Shown here: piece by piece, positions 10,516-18,488 of the stretch
How positions within the stretch are numbered: position 1 is the first letter of the stretch
Layout: the number at the start of each line of letters is the position of its first letter
Origin: Collinsella sp.
Lineage (GTDB): Bacteria; Actinomycetota; Coriobacteriia; Coriobacteriales; Coriobacteriaceae
Reading direction: 5' to 3'
NCBI GenBank assembly: GCA_018382295.1
Contig: JAGZQF010000003.1
Coordinates: 37,010 to 101,009, forward strand
DNA length: 64,000 nt
Program-made: the position numbers and the translations under genes
Notes under the pieces: model-generated
What the model was told of the DNA's origin: nothing
Database searches by the model: none
Seen by the model: only the letters and a program-made list of their open reading frames with translations

Positions 10516-11013
10516 ATGCCGGGCGAGAATTTTCCTGGCGACAGGATCGTGAGCCTTGTCGACGAGCTCGAGGGGCTCATCCAAGAGGCTAAGACGCCGT
10601 TCGGCAAGAACGCCCAGATGAAGGTCATCGATGCCGACGTCTTCTTTAACATCCTCGATGAGATCCGCATGAGCTATCCCGAGGAATGGCAGAAGTCCCG
10701 CCGTATCCTCAAAGAGCGCGAGGAGCTTATGGCTTCCGCCGCCGCTCAGGCCGATTCCATCATCGCCGACGCTCAGCAGCAGGCCCTCACTATTGCCGGT
10801 GAGCAGGAAATTGTTCGCCTTGCGCAGCAGCAGGCCGACGATATCCGCGACCGTGCCCAGCAGTATGAGCGCGAGACGCGCTATGCTGCCGAGGATTACG
10901 CCGAGCAGGTCTTTACGCACCTGGAGGAGAACCTCAAGAGTCTGACCGGCACCGTCACCCGTTGCCGCCAGCAGCTCAATGAGGGCGCCGCCCAGCAGAA
11001 TGGTCAGTGGTAA
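10516..11013 (+). CDS. Coiled-coil protein of unknown function (ATP synthase b-subunit-like helix)
   Basis: A 165-residue soluble protein I cannot assign. About residues 10-60 read as a compact helical start (RIVSLVDELEGLIQEAKTPF, then DADVFFNILDEIRMSYPEEW). Residues 60-150 are one long alanine/glutamine/glutamate-rich helix. It resembles DivIVA-like or ATP synthase b-like stalk helices, but it has no membrane segment. Start ATG 10516 is supported by AAAGGAG; the ORF extends to 10492. The stop overlaps the next start as TAATG, so it is coupled to the DUF177-rpmF unit. A scaffold or division-related role would be speculation. Confidence 0.7.
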   Translation: MPGENFPGDRIVSLVDELEGLIQEAKTPFGKNAQMKVIDADVFFNILDEIRMSYPEEWQKSRRILKEREELMASAAAQADSIIADAQQQALTIAGEQEIVRLAQQQADDIRDRAQQYERETRYAAEDYAEQVFTHLEENLKSLTGTVTRCRQQLNEGAAQQNGQW

Positions 11014-11567
11014 TGGCTGAGTTCCCGAGCGTTACCGTCGATCTTTCCGAGCAGCTCGAGTTTCCCGGAGACTCGTATCCGCTGACCGGTAAGGTCGATG
11101 TCGCTGCCTACACGGTGGGCGAGAAAGAGTACCAGCTGCAGGACGGTATCGACTATGACGTGGTCTTTACCAATGCCGGCACCGGTGTTCTGCTTACCGG
11201 CATGGTTCGCGCGCACGCCACCGGCGAGTGCGACCGTTGCCTGGAGCCTGCCTCGTTTGACATTGCCGGCGAGATCGAGGAGTTCTATCTCTTCCATGAG
11301 CCCGAGGACCCCGAGGCCTACGAAGACGGCTATGAGCTCCTGGGCGAGGATCGCGTCGTCGATCTGGGCGAGCCCATCAACGACGCCGTTGTCATGGACA
11401 CGCCGTTTGTTGTGCTCTGCAAGCCCGATTGCCGCGGTCTTTGTCCCGTTTGCGGCGCCAATCTCAACGTGGAGCAATGCGATTGTGCTGCCCAAGCCGA
11501 GGCCGAATGGGCCGAAGCCACGGAAAATCCATTTGCAGCATTGAAGAATCTCAAGCTTGACGAGTAA
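11013..11567 (+). CDS. DUF177 family protein (YceD type)
   Basis: A 184-residue member of the family found immediately upstream of rpmF in many bacteria and linked to 23S rRNA or L32 metabolism. It has the CDRCLEPA motif and a second cysteine pair in CKPDCRGLCPVCG, a probable zinc site. Start ATG 11013 overlaps the previous stop; GTG at 11007 is the only alternative. rpmF begins 64 bases downstream. The family and the neighbourhood are clear; the molecular role is not settled. Confidence 0.9.
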   Translation: MAEFPSVTVDLSEQLEFPGDSYPLTGKVDVAAYTVGEKEYQLQDGIDYDVVFTNAGTGVLLTGMVRAHATGECDRCLEPASFDIAGEIEEFYLFHEPEDPEAYEDGYELLGEDRVVDLGEPINDAVVMDTPFVVLCKPDCRGLCPVCGANLNVEQCDCAAQAEAEWAEATENPFAALKNLKLDE

Positions 11568-11572
11568 AACTG

Positions 11573-11581
11573 TGGTAGTAT
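11573..11581 (+). promoter_or_regulatory. Candidate extended -10 promoter of rpmF
   Basis: TGGTAGTAT sits 50 bases before the rpmF ATG in the DUF177-rpmF gap. No convincing -35 is visible. Confidence 0.35.
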
Positions 11582-11631
11582 CGCTACTTGCGCGTAATCG
11601 CCACACTGGATAGTTCATAAGGAAGGTCACT

Positions 11632-11811
11632 ATGCCCGTACCTAAACAAAAGCAGGGTCGTATCCGCACTCACACCCGCCGTTCCGCCAACATGAAGATC
11701 TCGGCTGCGGCTCAGTCCACGTGCCCCCGTTGCGGTGCTGTCAAGCTCCCGCACCACGTGTGCCCTAGCTGCGGTTTCTACAAGGACCGCGAGGTTATCG
11801 TTACCGAGTAA
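11632..11811 (+). CDS. rpmF: 50S ribosomal protein L32
   Basis: A 59-residue ribosomal protein of the large subunit. The N-terminus MPVPKQKQGRIRTHTRRS matches the family, followed by a zinc ribbon with CPRCG and CPSCG. ATG follows a GGAAGG ribosome site. It lies between the DUF177 gene and plsX, the usual position for rpmF. The protein keeps all four zinc cysteines, so it is the zinc-containing form. Confidence 0.96.
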   Translation: MPVPKQKQGRIRTHTRRSANMKISAAAQSTCPRCGAVKLPHHVCPSCGFYKDREVIVTE

Positions 11812-11851
11812 CGGTATACTCTGGATACGATGCCGTTCCAACTGGAACCAC

Positions 11852-11885
11852 AATGGCCGGCTCATTGAGTCGGCCATTTTTGTAT
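11852..11885 (+). terminator. Terminator or attenuator between rpmF and plsX
   Basis: AATGGCCG and CGGCCATT form an 8-bp stem with a small inner CTC/GAG helix, followed by TTTTTGT. It ends just before the plsX ribosome site, so some transcripts must read through it or plsX must start elsewhere. Confidence 0.75.
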
Positions 11886-11898
11886 AAGGAGCATGTAT

Positions 11899-12918
11899 AT
11901 GAGTAACGTTCGCGTTTGTGTAGACGTTGTGGGTGGAGACGAGAAGCCGCAGGTTGTCCTCGACGGTATTGAGGCTGCACTTGCCGCCGATCCCGATATC
12001 GAGGTCTTGGCAGCTGGTCCCGCCGAAATCGTCAATCCCTTTGCAGCTTCCCATGCACGTGTTGAGGCCCTTGAGGCGCCTGACGTTATCGCCATGGATG
12101 ACGATCCCATTCGCGCCGTGATGACCAAGCGTAAGTCGTCGATCGTGCTTTCTTGCCGCGCCATTAAGAAGGGCAACGCGGATGCGTTCTTCTCCGCCGG
12201 CTCCACCGGTGCCATGACCGCCGCCGCCACCGCCTATGTGACGCCGTTTAGGTATCAGGCCGAAGGCAAGAAGCAGCCGGTGCGTCCCTGTCTGACCAAT
12301 GCGCTGCCCAATCGCGCCGGCGGTCTGACGGTGCTGTGCGACATGGGTGCCAACCCCGATGTGGAGGTCGATGACATGGTGCGTTTTGCCCAGATGGGTA
12401 GCGCCTATGCCCGCGTCGTCCTGGGCATCGAGCATCCTCGCGTGGGCCTGCTTGCCAATGGCACCGAGGATGAGAAGGGCTCCAACTTTACCAAGGCCTG
12501 TTTCCCTGCTATGAAGGCCGCCGTTCCCGGCTTTGTTGGTAACTGCGAGGGCACCGACCTCACCTCAGGTAACTTCGATGTCGTCGTTGCCGATGGCATG
12601 TCGGGTAATATCGCTCTCAAAGCTACCGAGGGCGCTGCCAAGTTTTTGCTGCAGGAGCTCAAGGGCGCCTTTATGGCCTCGCTCGGCACCAAGATCGCCG
12701 CGCTGCTCATCAAAAAGCAGATGCGCGAGATTAAGGCCAAGCTCTCTGGCGACGCCAAGGGCGGCGCGATTCTTCTGGGCCTGCGCGGCGTGGTCCTGAT
12801 CGGCCATGGCGCCACCTCGGTCGAGGCTGTCAAAAACGGTACGCTCGCGGCGGCCGAAGCCGTGCGCGCCGGGCTGGTCGAGAATGTCGCCAACTCTATG
12901 GACAGTATCGTTTTGTAA
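11899..12918 (+). CDS. plsX: Phosphate acyltransferase PlsX
   Basis: Makes acyl-phosphate from acyl-ACP for phosphatidic acid synthesis with PlsY. The 339-residue protein shows the family N-terminus VCVDVVGGDEKP, the SAGSTGAMTAAA motif, LCDMGANPD, and DGMSGNIALKATEG. ATG 11899 has AAGGAG at a good distance, while ATG 11893 is too close to it. The neighbouring acpP gene encodes the acyl carrier of its substrate. Confidence 0.94.
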   Translation: MSNVRVCVDVVGGDEKPQVVLDGIEAALAADPDIEVLAAGPAEIVNPFAASHARVEALEAPDVIAMDDDPIRAVMTKRKSSIVLSCRAIKKGNADAFFSAGSTGAMTAAATAYVTPFRYQAEGKKQPVRPCLTNALPNRAGGLTVLCDMGANPDVEVDDMVRFAQMGSAYARVVLGIEHPRVGLLANGTEDEKGSNFTKACFPAMKAAVPGFVGNCEGTDLTSGNFDVVVADGMSGNIALKATEGAAKFLLQELKGAFMASLGTKIAALLIKKQMREIKAKLSGDAKGGAILLGLRGVVLIGHGATSVEAVKNGTLAAAEAVRAGLVENVANSMDSIVL

Positions 12919-12984
12919 GAGCGAGTTAGAGCGCTGTTATGTGCTTCGCGGCGCACGTCGTGGGGTAGAATCAGAACCGTGTCT

Positions 12985-13013
12985 TGGTACCGCCCGGGCG
13001 GTACCATTCTTTT
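12985..13013 (+). terminator. 22-bp perfect palindrome with T-rich tail, between plsX and acpP
   Basis: GGTACCGCCC is followed directly by its exact complement, with one further T-A pair outside, then TTCTTTT. It could be the plsX terminator, or a double-stranded operator for acpP, whose start is 30 bases away. The absence of a spacer loop favours a DNA site slightly; the T run favours a terminator. Confidence 0.55.
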
Positions 13014-13042
13014 GGTATTCATGTACTATGAGAGGAAGCGCT

Positions 13043-13285
13043 ATGGACCGCTCCGAAATCTTCGACAAGATCGCCGAGGTCGCTGCTGACGTTCTGGGCG
13101 TCGATGTTGCCGAAATTAGCGAGGAGACCACCTTTGACGACCTCGATGCCAACTCGCTCGAGCGCCTGCAGCTGGTTACGGCTATCGAGGACGAGTTCAA
13201 CCTCGAGATCGATGACGAGACCCTGCTCTCGCTCAACTCTGTCGCCGACGCCGTCGACGCTATCGAAGCTGCCAAGGAGGCCTAA
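13043..13285 (+). CDS. acpP: Acyl carrier protein
   Basis: An 80-residue acidic protein that carries growing acyl chains on a 4'-phosphopantetheine arm. The attachment serine lies in DANSLERLQL (the usual motif is DSLD or DSLE). The rest is the four-helix pattern with EDEFNLEIDDE. ATG 13043 follows GAGGAAG; the ORF is open upstream to 12806 but that part is not ACP-like. rnc follows after three bases. Confidence 0.95.
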   Translation: MDRSEIFDKIAEVAADVLGVDVAEISEETTFDDLDANSLERLQLVTAIEDEFNLEIDDETLLSLNSVADAVDAIEAAKEA

Positions 13286-13288
13286 GTC

Positions 13289-14014
13289 TTGGCTTTATCC
13301 GAACGACTTACGCGCGCCCAGGAAATCCTGGGCCACGAGTTCAACAATAAGGTGCTGCTGCGCGCGGCCCTTACGCATCCCTCGGCAGTCGAGGGCCAGC
13401 CGGTTTCTGCCAGCTATGAGCGCCTTGAGTTCTTGGGCGATTCCATTTTGGGCGCTGTGGTCGCACGCTCCCTGTTTGAGTCCTATCCCGAGTTTGACGA
13501 GGGCAAGCTCACTCGCTTGAAGGTGTCGCTCGTCTCGGGCGCCACGCTATCCGAGGTTTCTCACGAGTTGGGCATCGACGACATCATTATCTTTGGTGCC
13601 TCCGAGACCGGTACCGGTGCGCGCGGCCTGCATTCGGCCCTCGAGAACGTCTATGAGTCGCTCGTGGGCGCGCTGTACCTGGATGCCGGCTGGGACGTTG
13701 CGGCGGAGTTCATTCACCGTACGCTTAAGCCGCATTTGGCTTCCGAGCGTGCCGAGCATCCTGCGAACCCCAAGTCGTTTTTGCAGGAGTGCGTGCAAGC
13801 CGACGGTCACGAGCCCCCGGCGTACAAGCTCGTTGGCTCCGAGGGCCCGGCGCATGCGCCCACCTTTACCGCTGTGGTTTTGATCGATGGTATTCGCCAG
13901 GGTCGCGGCTCCGGCTCCTCAAAGAAGGAAGCCGAGGGAGCTGCCGCGCTTGAAGCGCTCGACCGCATGGGTTACACCACCAACGGCGTGATTCTGAACA
14001 AGAAGCACGTGTAA
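13289..14014 (+). CDS. rnc: Ribonuclease III
   Basis: Cleaves double-stranded RNA and processes rRNA precursors. The 241-residue enzyme has the signature ERLEFLGDSILG, the second acidic site ENVYESLVGALYLD, and a C-terminal double-stranded RNA-binding domain ending near KKEAEGAAALEAL. It starts with TTG at 13289, backed by AAGGAGG eight bases upstream. rnc-smc-ftsY-ffh is a conserved order in Gram-positive bacteria. Confidence 0.96.
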   Translation: MALSERLTRAQEILGHEFNNKVLLRAALTHPSAVEGQPVSASYERLEFLGDSILGAVVARSLFESYPEFDEGKLTRLKVSLVSGATLSEVSHELGIDDIIIFGASETGTGARGLHSALENVYESLVGALYLDAGWDVAAEFIHRTLKPHLASERAEHPANPKSFLQECVQADGHEPPAYKLVGSEGPAHAPTFTAVVLIDGIRQGRGSGSSKKEAEGAAALEALDRMGYTTNGVILNKKHV

Positions 14015-14024
14015 GCGAGGAACC

Positions 14025-17000
14025 GTGTATCTCAAGTCCCTTACGCTCAAGGGGTTCAAGTCGTTTGCCGACCGCGCCCATATGACGTTTGAGCCGGGCC
14101 TGACCGTCATCGTCGGTCCAAACGGCTCGGGAAAATCGAACATCTCTGACTCGATTCTGTGGGTCCTGGGCGAGCAGAGCGCCAAGCAGCTGCGCGGCCA
14201 GGCCATGGAGGATGTCATCTTCTCGGGCTCGTCGGCGCGCAAGCCGGTGGGTGTCGCCGAGGTCACGCTGGTGCTCGATAACTCGGACCATATGTTGCCC
14301 GTCGACTTTGACGAGGTCGCCATCACCCGTCGCATGTATCGCTCGGGCGAAAGCGAGTACCTCATCAACTCGAGTCCGTGCCGCCTGATGGACATTCAGG
14401 ACATCCTGCACGATTCGGGCCTGGGCAAGGATACGCATTCCATCATCAGCCAGGGCAAGCTCGACGCCATTTTGCAGAGCCGCCCCGAGGAGCGTCGCGC
14501 CCTCATCGAGGAGGCCGCCGGCATTTCCAAGCACAAGCGCCGCAAGGAGCGAGCGCTCAAAAAGATTAAGTCGATGGACGAGCACCTGATGCGTGCCCGC
14601 GACATCAATAAGGAAATCGCCCGTCAGCTGCGACCGCTGGAGCGTCAGGTCGATCGCGCGCGCAAGTACAAAGAGCTGTCCTCGCGCGCGAACGAGCTTA
14701 CGCAGATGCTGGCTGTCGATGAGCTTCGTTCGCTGCAGTCGCAGTGGAACGACCTGGAGAGCCGCTCCAAGGAAGGTGCTGCCGAGCTGGAGCTTGCGCA
14801 GTACCGCCTGGGTGAGAAAGAGCGCGAGCTCGAGAAGCTCCAGGTTATGCTTGAGGAAAAGGGCCTGTTTGTGGGCGACTTGGGCGAGCAGCGCCGCCAT
14901 ATGCAAGATGTGGTCGGCCGTATTAACTCCGACATGCGCCTGCTCGAGGAAAAGGGTCACAACATGGTGTCGCGCCTGTCTGACATGCGCGGGCAGATTT
15001 CGAGCTCCGAGCATCAGCGTCGTCGCGTGGTCGAGGAGCTCGAGGACGCGCGTGCGCAGCTTGAGGAAGTGACCGGCGCGCACATGCAGGCCCAGGAGGA
15101 CGTTGACGCCGCTGGTCCTGCCGCCGCAGAGCTCCACGAGCGGCGCGTGGCGCTCGACAATCAGATTTCGCAGCTTACGCGTGAGCAACGCGATGTGCAG
15201 CGCGTGGCCGACAACGCCGCGCTCGAGCTCGCCAAGGTGAAGGACTCGCTGAGCAATGCCGAGGTCGAGGACAACATGTATGCCTCGCGCCTGGAGCAGA
15301 TCGACGAGCAGCTCGAGGAGGTCATGGCTTCGCTCGAGAGCCGTCGCGACCGCGCCGAGGAGCTTGAGGGCGCTCTTGAGGAAGCGCGCCAGGCTCAGGT
15401 CGATGCGCGTGAGGCCACCGAGACGGCACGCGCGGCCCTGAAGGACCTGCGTGCCCGTGAGAGCGAGGCACGCAACAAGTTATCCGAGGTGCGCTCGGAG
15501 CTTGCCAGCCAAAAGAAACTCGATGCCCGCATGGCCGACAGCTCGCCGCTCGTGAGCCGTCTGGTGGGTGCGCTGGGCGACGATGTCTTGGGTCGTCTGG
15601 GCGACGTGCTGGAGGCCCCGCGCGAGCTTGAGGGCCTGGTTGAGCAATTGCTCGCCGGCGATATCGATGCGCTGCTGTTTGATGACGCCGCCACGCTTGA
15701 GCGTGCCGGTCGTGCGGCTCTGGACCAAAAGAAGGCCTCGGGCGAGGCACTGCTGGTGGCGCGCGGCGTGAGCGGCTCTACCGCCGCTGAGGGCGCCTCC
15801 GGTACCCGTCTGGTTGATCGTCTGTCCGTGCGCGCAGGCTACGGTCCCGTCGTCGAGGCGCTGCTCGGCGGCTATTACGTCGTTGACGATCTTGCTGCCG
15901 CGCTGTCGGCGCCGGTCGTTGAAGGCGTGACTTACGTGACCCCCGATGGCGCCCGCGTTGCCTGCGGCGGCCTGGTGCGCGTGGGGCTTGATGCCGGCGA
16001 GGCTTTGGGTGCCTTGGAGCGCAAGCGCCGCATCCGTGAGCTCGAGGGCCTGGAACCCGATCTGGCTGCCATCTTTGAGCATGCTTCGGACCAAGTCGTC
16101 GAGGCCAACGTTGCCGTCGAGGAGGCCCGTGCCGCCGAGGGCGATGCCGCCGGTGAGATCGCCCGTCTTGAGGGCGAGCGCCGCTCGCTGCTCTCCGAGA
16201 TCGGCCGCTTGGAGCAAAGCGCCAACAATGCCGAGGTCGAGCGCGTGCGCATCTCCAAGCGCCGCGAGCAGGCTGCCGAGGCCGTTCGTGCCGCGCGCCC
16301 GCGCGTTGACGAGCTCACCCGTTCGCGTGACGAGGCGCGTGCACAGTCAAGCGACCTGGGTCTCCAGATTGCCGAGGCCAACGATGAGCTCGATCGCGTT
16401 CGCCGTGACGATTCCGAGGCCGCCGGTAAGCTCGCCGATGCCAAGGTGCGCCTGGCCCAGACGAGCGAGCGCCTGCGTTCGCTGAAGGGCCGCGTGCCCG
16501 ACCTTGAGCATCGTCTTGAGGGCATCGACCGTCGTATCCGCGGAACACGCCAGGCTTCGCGCTCGCTCGAGCTGCTGCGCCTGCGCGTCGACCCCATGCA
16601 CGAACGCTATTCTGCCCTGTTGGAACGCGCGTCGGATTGGGCAGCGCGCCTGCGTGACCAGGCCTCTCTGGAGGAGGCGGACTCCGCTTCGCTCAAGAAG
16701 ACCATCGAGGATGCCAAGGCAGAGGTTGCCCGCGCTAAGGAGCGAGTCGATACCGCCTCCGCCGCGCAAAACGAGTTCAAGGTCGCGCGTGGCAAGCTCG
16801 AGGTGCAGGTCGAGGCTGCCATCAAGGCCATTACCGCCGATGGCACGACGGTGCTCGAGGAAGCGCTCATGCTTCCGGTGCCCACGGACCGCGATGCCGC
16901 CGAGCGCGAACTCAACCAGCTTGTGCGCCAGATCAACAACCTTGGTCCCGTTAACCAAGTTGCCATGGAGGAGTACGAGCAGCTCAAGCGCCGCGCCGAC

Positions 17001-17561
17001 TACATCGAGGAACAGCTGGCCGATCTGGAGAGCGCGCGCAAGGCGCTCACCAAGATCACGGTGGCCATTGATCGCAAGATGCGGAAGGCCTTCCTGGTGA
17101 CGTTTGAGAAGGTCGACGCGAACTTCCGCGAGATCTTCGCTATGCTCTTCCCGGGCGGCCAGGCTCATCTGGAGATGACCGATCCCGAGCATCCTGCCGA
17201 GACGGGTATCGAGGTCGTGGCGCAGCCGCGCGGCAAGCGCATCACCAAGATGATGCTCATGTCGGGCGGCGAGAAGAGTCTGACGGCGCTCGCCCTGCTT
17301 TTTGCCGTGTACCGCACACGTACGGTTCCGTTCTATGTGCTGGACGAGGTCGAGGCGGCGCTTGATGACGCTAACCTGTCCAAGCTCATCGGAGCCCTCG
17401 ATGTGCTGCGTTCCGATACGCAGCTCTTGGTTATCTCGCATCAGCGCCGTACTATGGAGGACGCTGACGTCCTCTATGGCGTCTCGATGCAAGCCGACGG
17501 CGTCAGTCGCGTCGTCTCGCAAAAACTCGATCGCGAAACCGGAAAGGTCGTGAATGCATAA
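14025..17561 (+). CDS. smc: Chromosome partition protein SMC
   Basis: Condensin ATPase that organises the chromosome with ScpA and ScpB (not in this window). The 1178-residue chain has Walker A GPNGSGKSN at about residue 32, a long coiled coil, a hinge at about 505-655, a second coil, the ABC signature LMSGGEKSLTAL, and Walker B FYVLDEVEAALDD. The start is GTG. Its last base is shared with the first base of ftsY. Length is normal for the family. Confidence 0.97.
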   Translation: MYLKSLTLKGFKSFADRAHMTFEPGLTVIVGPNGSGKSNISDSILWVLGEQSAKQLRGQAMEDVIFSGSSARKPVGVAEVTLVLDNSDHMLPVDFDEVAITRRMYRSGESEYLINSSPCRLMDIQDILHDSGLGKDTHSIISQGKLDAILQSRPEERRALIEEAAGISKHKRRKERALKKIKSMDEHLMRARDINKEIARQLRPLERQVDRARKYKELSSRANELTQMLAVDELRSLQSQWNDLESRSKEGAAELELAQYRLGEKERELEKLQVMLEEKGLFVGDLGEQRRHMQDVVGRINSDMRLLEEKGHNMVSRLSDMRGQISSSEHQRRRVVEELEDARAQLEEVTGAHMQAQEDVDAAGPAAAELHERRVALDNQISQLTREQRDVQRVADNAALELAKVKDSLSNAEVEDNMYASRLEQIDEQLEEVMASLESRRDRAEELEGALEEARQAQVDAREATETARAALKDLRARESEARNKLSEVRSELASQKKLDARMADSSPLVSRLVGALGDDVLGRLGDVLEAPRELEGLVEQLLAGDIDALLFDDAATLERAGRAALDQKKASGEALLVARGVSGSTAAEGASGTRLVDRLSVRAGYGPVVEALLGGYYVVDDLAAALSAPVVEGVTYVTPDGARVACGGLVRVGLDAGEALGALERKRRIRELEGLEPDLAAIFEHASDQVVEANVAVEEARAAEGDAAGEIARLEGERRSLLSEIGRLEQSANNAEVERVRISKRREQAAEAVRAARPRVDELTRSRDEARAQSSDLGLQIAEANDELDRVRRDDSEAAGKLADAKVRLAQTSERLRSLKGRVPDLEHRLEGIDRRIRGTRQASRSLELLRLRVDPMHERYSALLERASDWAARLRDQASLEEADSASLKKTIEDAKAEVARAKERVDTASAAQNEFKVARGKLEVQVEAAIKAITADGTTVLEEALMLPVPTDRDAAERELNQLVRQINNLGPVNQVAMEEYEQLKRRADYIEEQLADLESARKALTKITVAIDRKMRKAFLVTFEKVDANFREIFAMLFPGGQAHLEMTDPEHPAETGIEVVAQPRGKRITKMMLMSGGEKSLTALALLFAVYRTRTVPFYVLDEVEAALDDANLSKLIGALDVLRSDTQLLVISHQRRTMEDADVLYGVSMQADGVSRVVSQKLDRETGKVVNA

Positions 17562-18478
17562 TGGGATTCTTCGATGCTCTCTCGCGCGGACTTGAGCGCA
17601 GCCGCGAGGCCCTCAACGAGGTCTTCTACTTTGGCGGTGAGGTCGAGGAGGATTTTTGGGAGGACCTGGAGGACACCCTCGTAATGGGTGACATGGGCGC
17701 CGAGGTCGCTATCAAGGTCTCCGATGACCTGCGCGATGCCGCGGCCAAGAAGAACCTCAAGACCGCTCCGCAACTTCGCCGCGCCCTGGCCGAGCAGCTT
17801 GAGCAGCACTTTGTGCCCATCGAGCGAGATCCGTTCTCCGATACGCCGAGCTGCGTGCTGTTTGTGGGCATTAACGGTGCCGGCAAGACCACGACGGTCG
17901 GTAAGATCGCGAGCGCCATGGCTGCCCGCGGCAAGAACGTGGTGATCGGTTCGGCCGACACCTTCCGCGCCGCCGCCATCGAGCAGCTTGATGTGTGGGG
18001 CCAGCGCGCTGGCGTCCCCGTCATCAAGCGCGACCGCGGCTCCGACCCGGCAAGTGTTTGCTACGACGTGCTCGACGAGGCCGACAAGCGCGGCAGCGAC
18101 CTGGTGCTTATCGATACCGCCGGCCGTCTACACACGAGCCCTGAGCTCATGCGCGAGCTTGCCAAGGTGGTCAATGTGACCCGTAAGCGCGCCGCCAATA
18201 TGGCCGCCGGTCCCATGCCGGTTTCGGTCGTGCTTGTGATCGACGCCGCGACGGGCCAAAACGGTCTGAACCAGGCGCTCGAGTTTAACGAGGCGCTGGG
18301 CCTGGACGGTATTATCATGACTAAGCTCGACGGCACGGCTAAGGGCGGCATCGCCATGGCCGTGGCCGAGAAGCTCAAGCTCCCGATCCTGCGCATCGGC
18401 GTGGGCGAGCAGGTCGATGACCTGCAGGAGTTCAATGCCAAAGATTTCTGCCGCGCCCTGGTGGGCGAGTCCAATTAA
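17561..18478 (+). CDS. ftsY: Signal recognition particle receptor FtsY
   Basis: GTPase receptor that docks SRP-ribosome complexes at the membrane. The 305-residue protein is the short NG form without the long acidic A domain of E. coli. G motifs: GINGAGKTTTVGKIA, DTFRAAAIEQL, DTAGRLHTSPELM and TKLDGTAKGG. It overlaps smc by one base and precedes ffh by 10 bases, so receptor and particle protein are made together. Confidence 0.96.
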   Translation: MGFFDALSRGLERSREALNEVFYFGGEVEEDFWEDLEDTLVMGDMGAEVAIKVSDDLRDAAAKKNLKTAPQLRRALAEQLEQHFVPIERDPFSDTPSCVLFVGINGAGKTTTVGKIASAMAARGKNVVIGSADTFRAAAIEQLDVWGQRAGVPVIKRDRGSDPASVCYDVLDEADKRGSDLVLIDTAGRLHTSPELMRELAKVVNVTRKRAANMAAGPMPVSVVLVIDAATGQNGLNQALEFNEALGLDGIIMTKLDGTAKGGIAMAVAEKLKLPILRIGVGEQVDDLQEFNAKDFCRALVGESN

Positions 18479-18488
18479 GGAGTGACTA

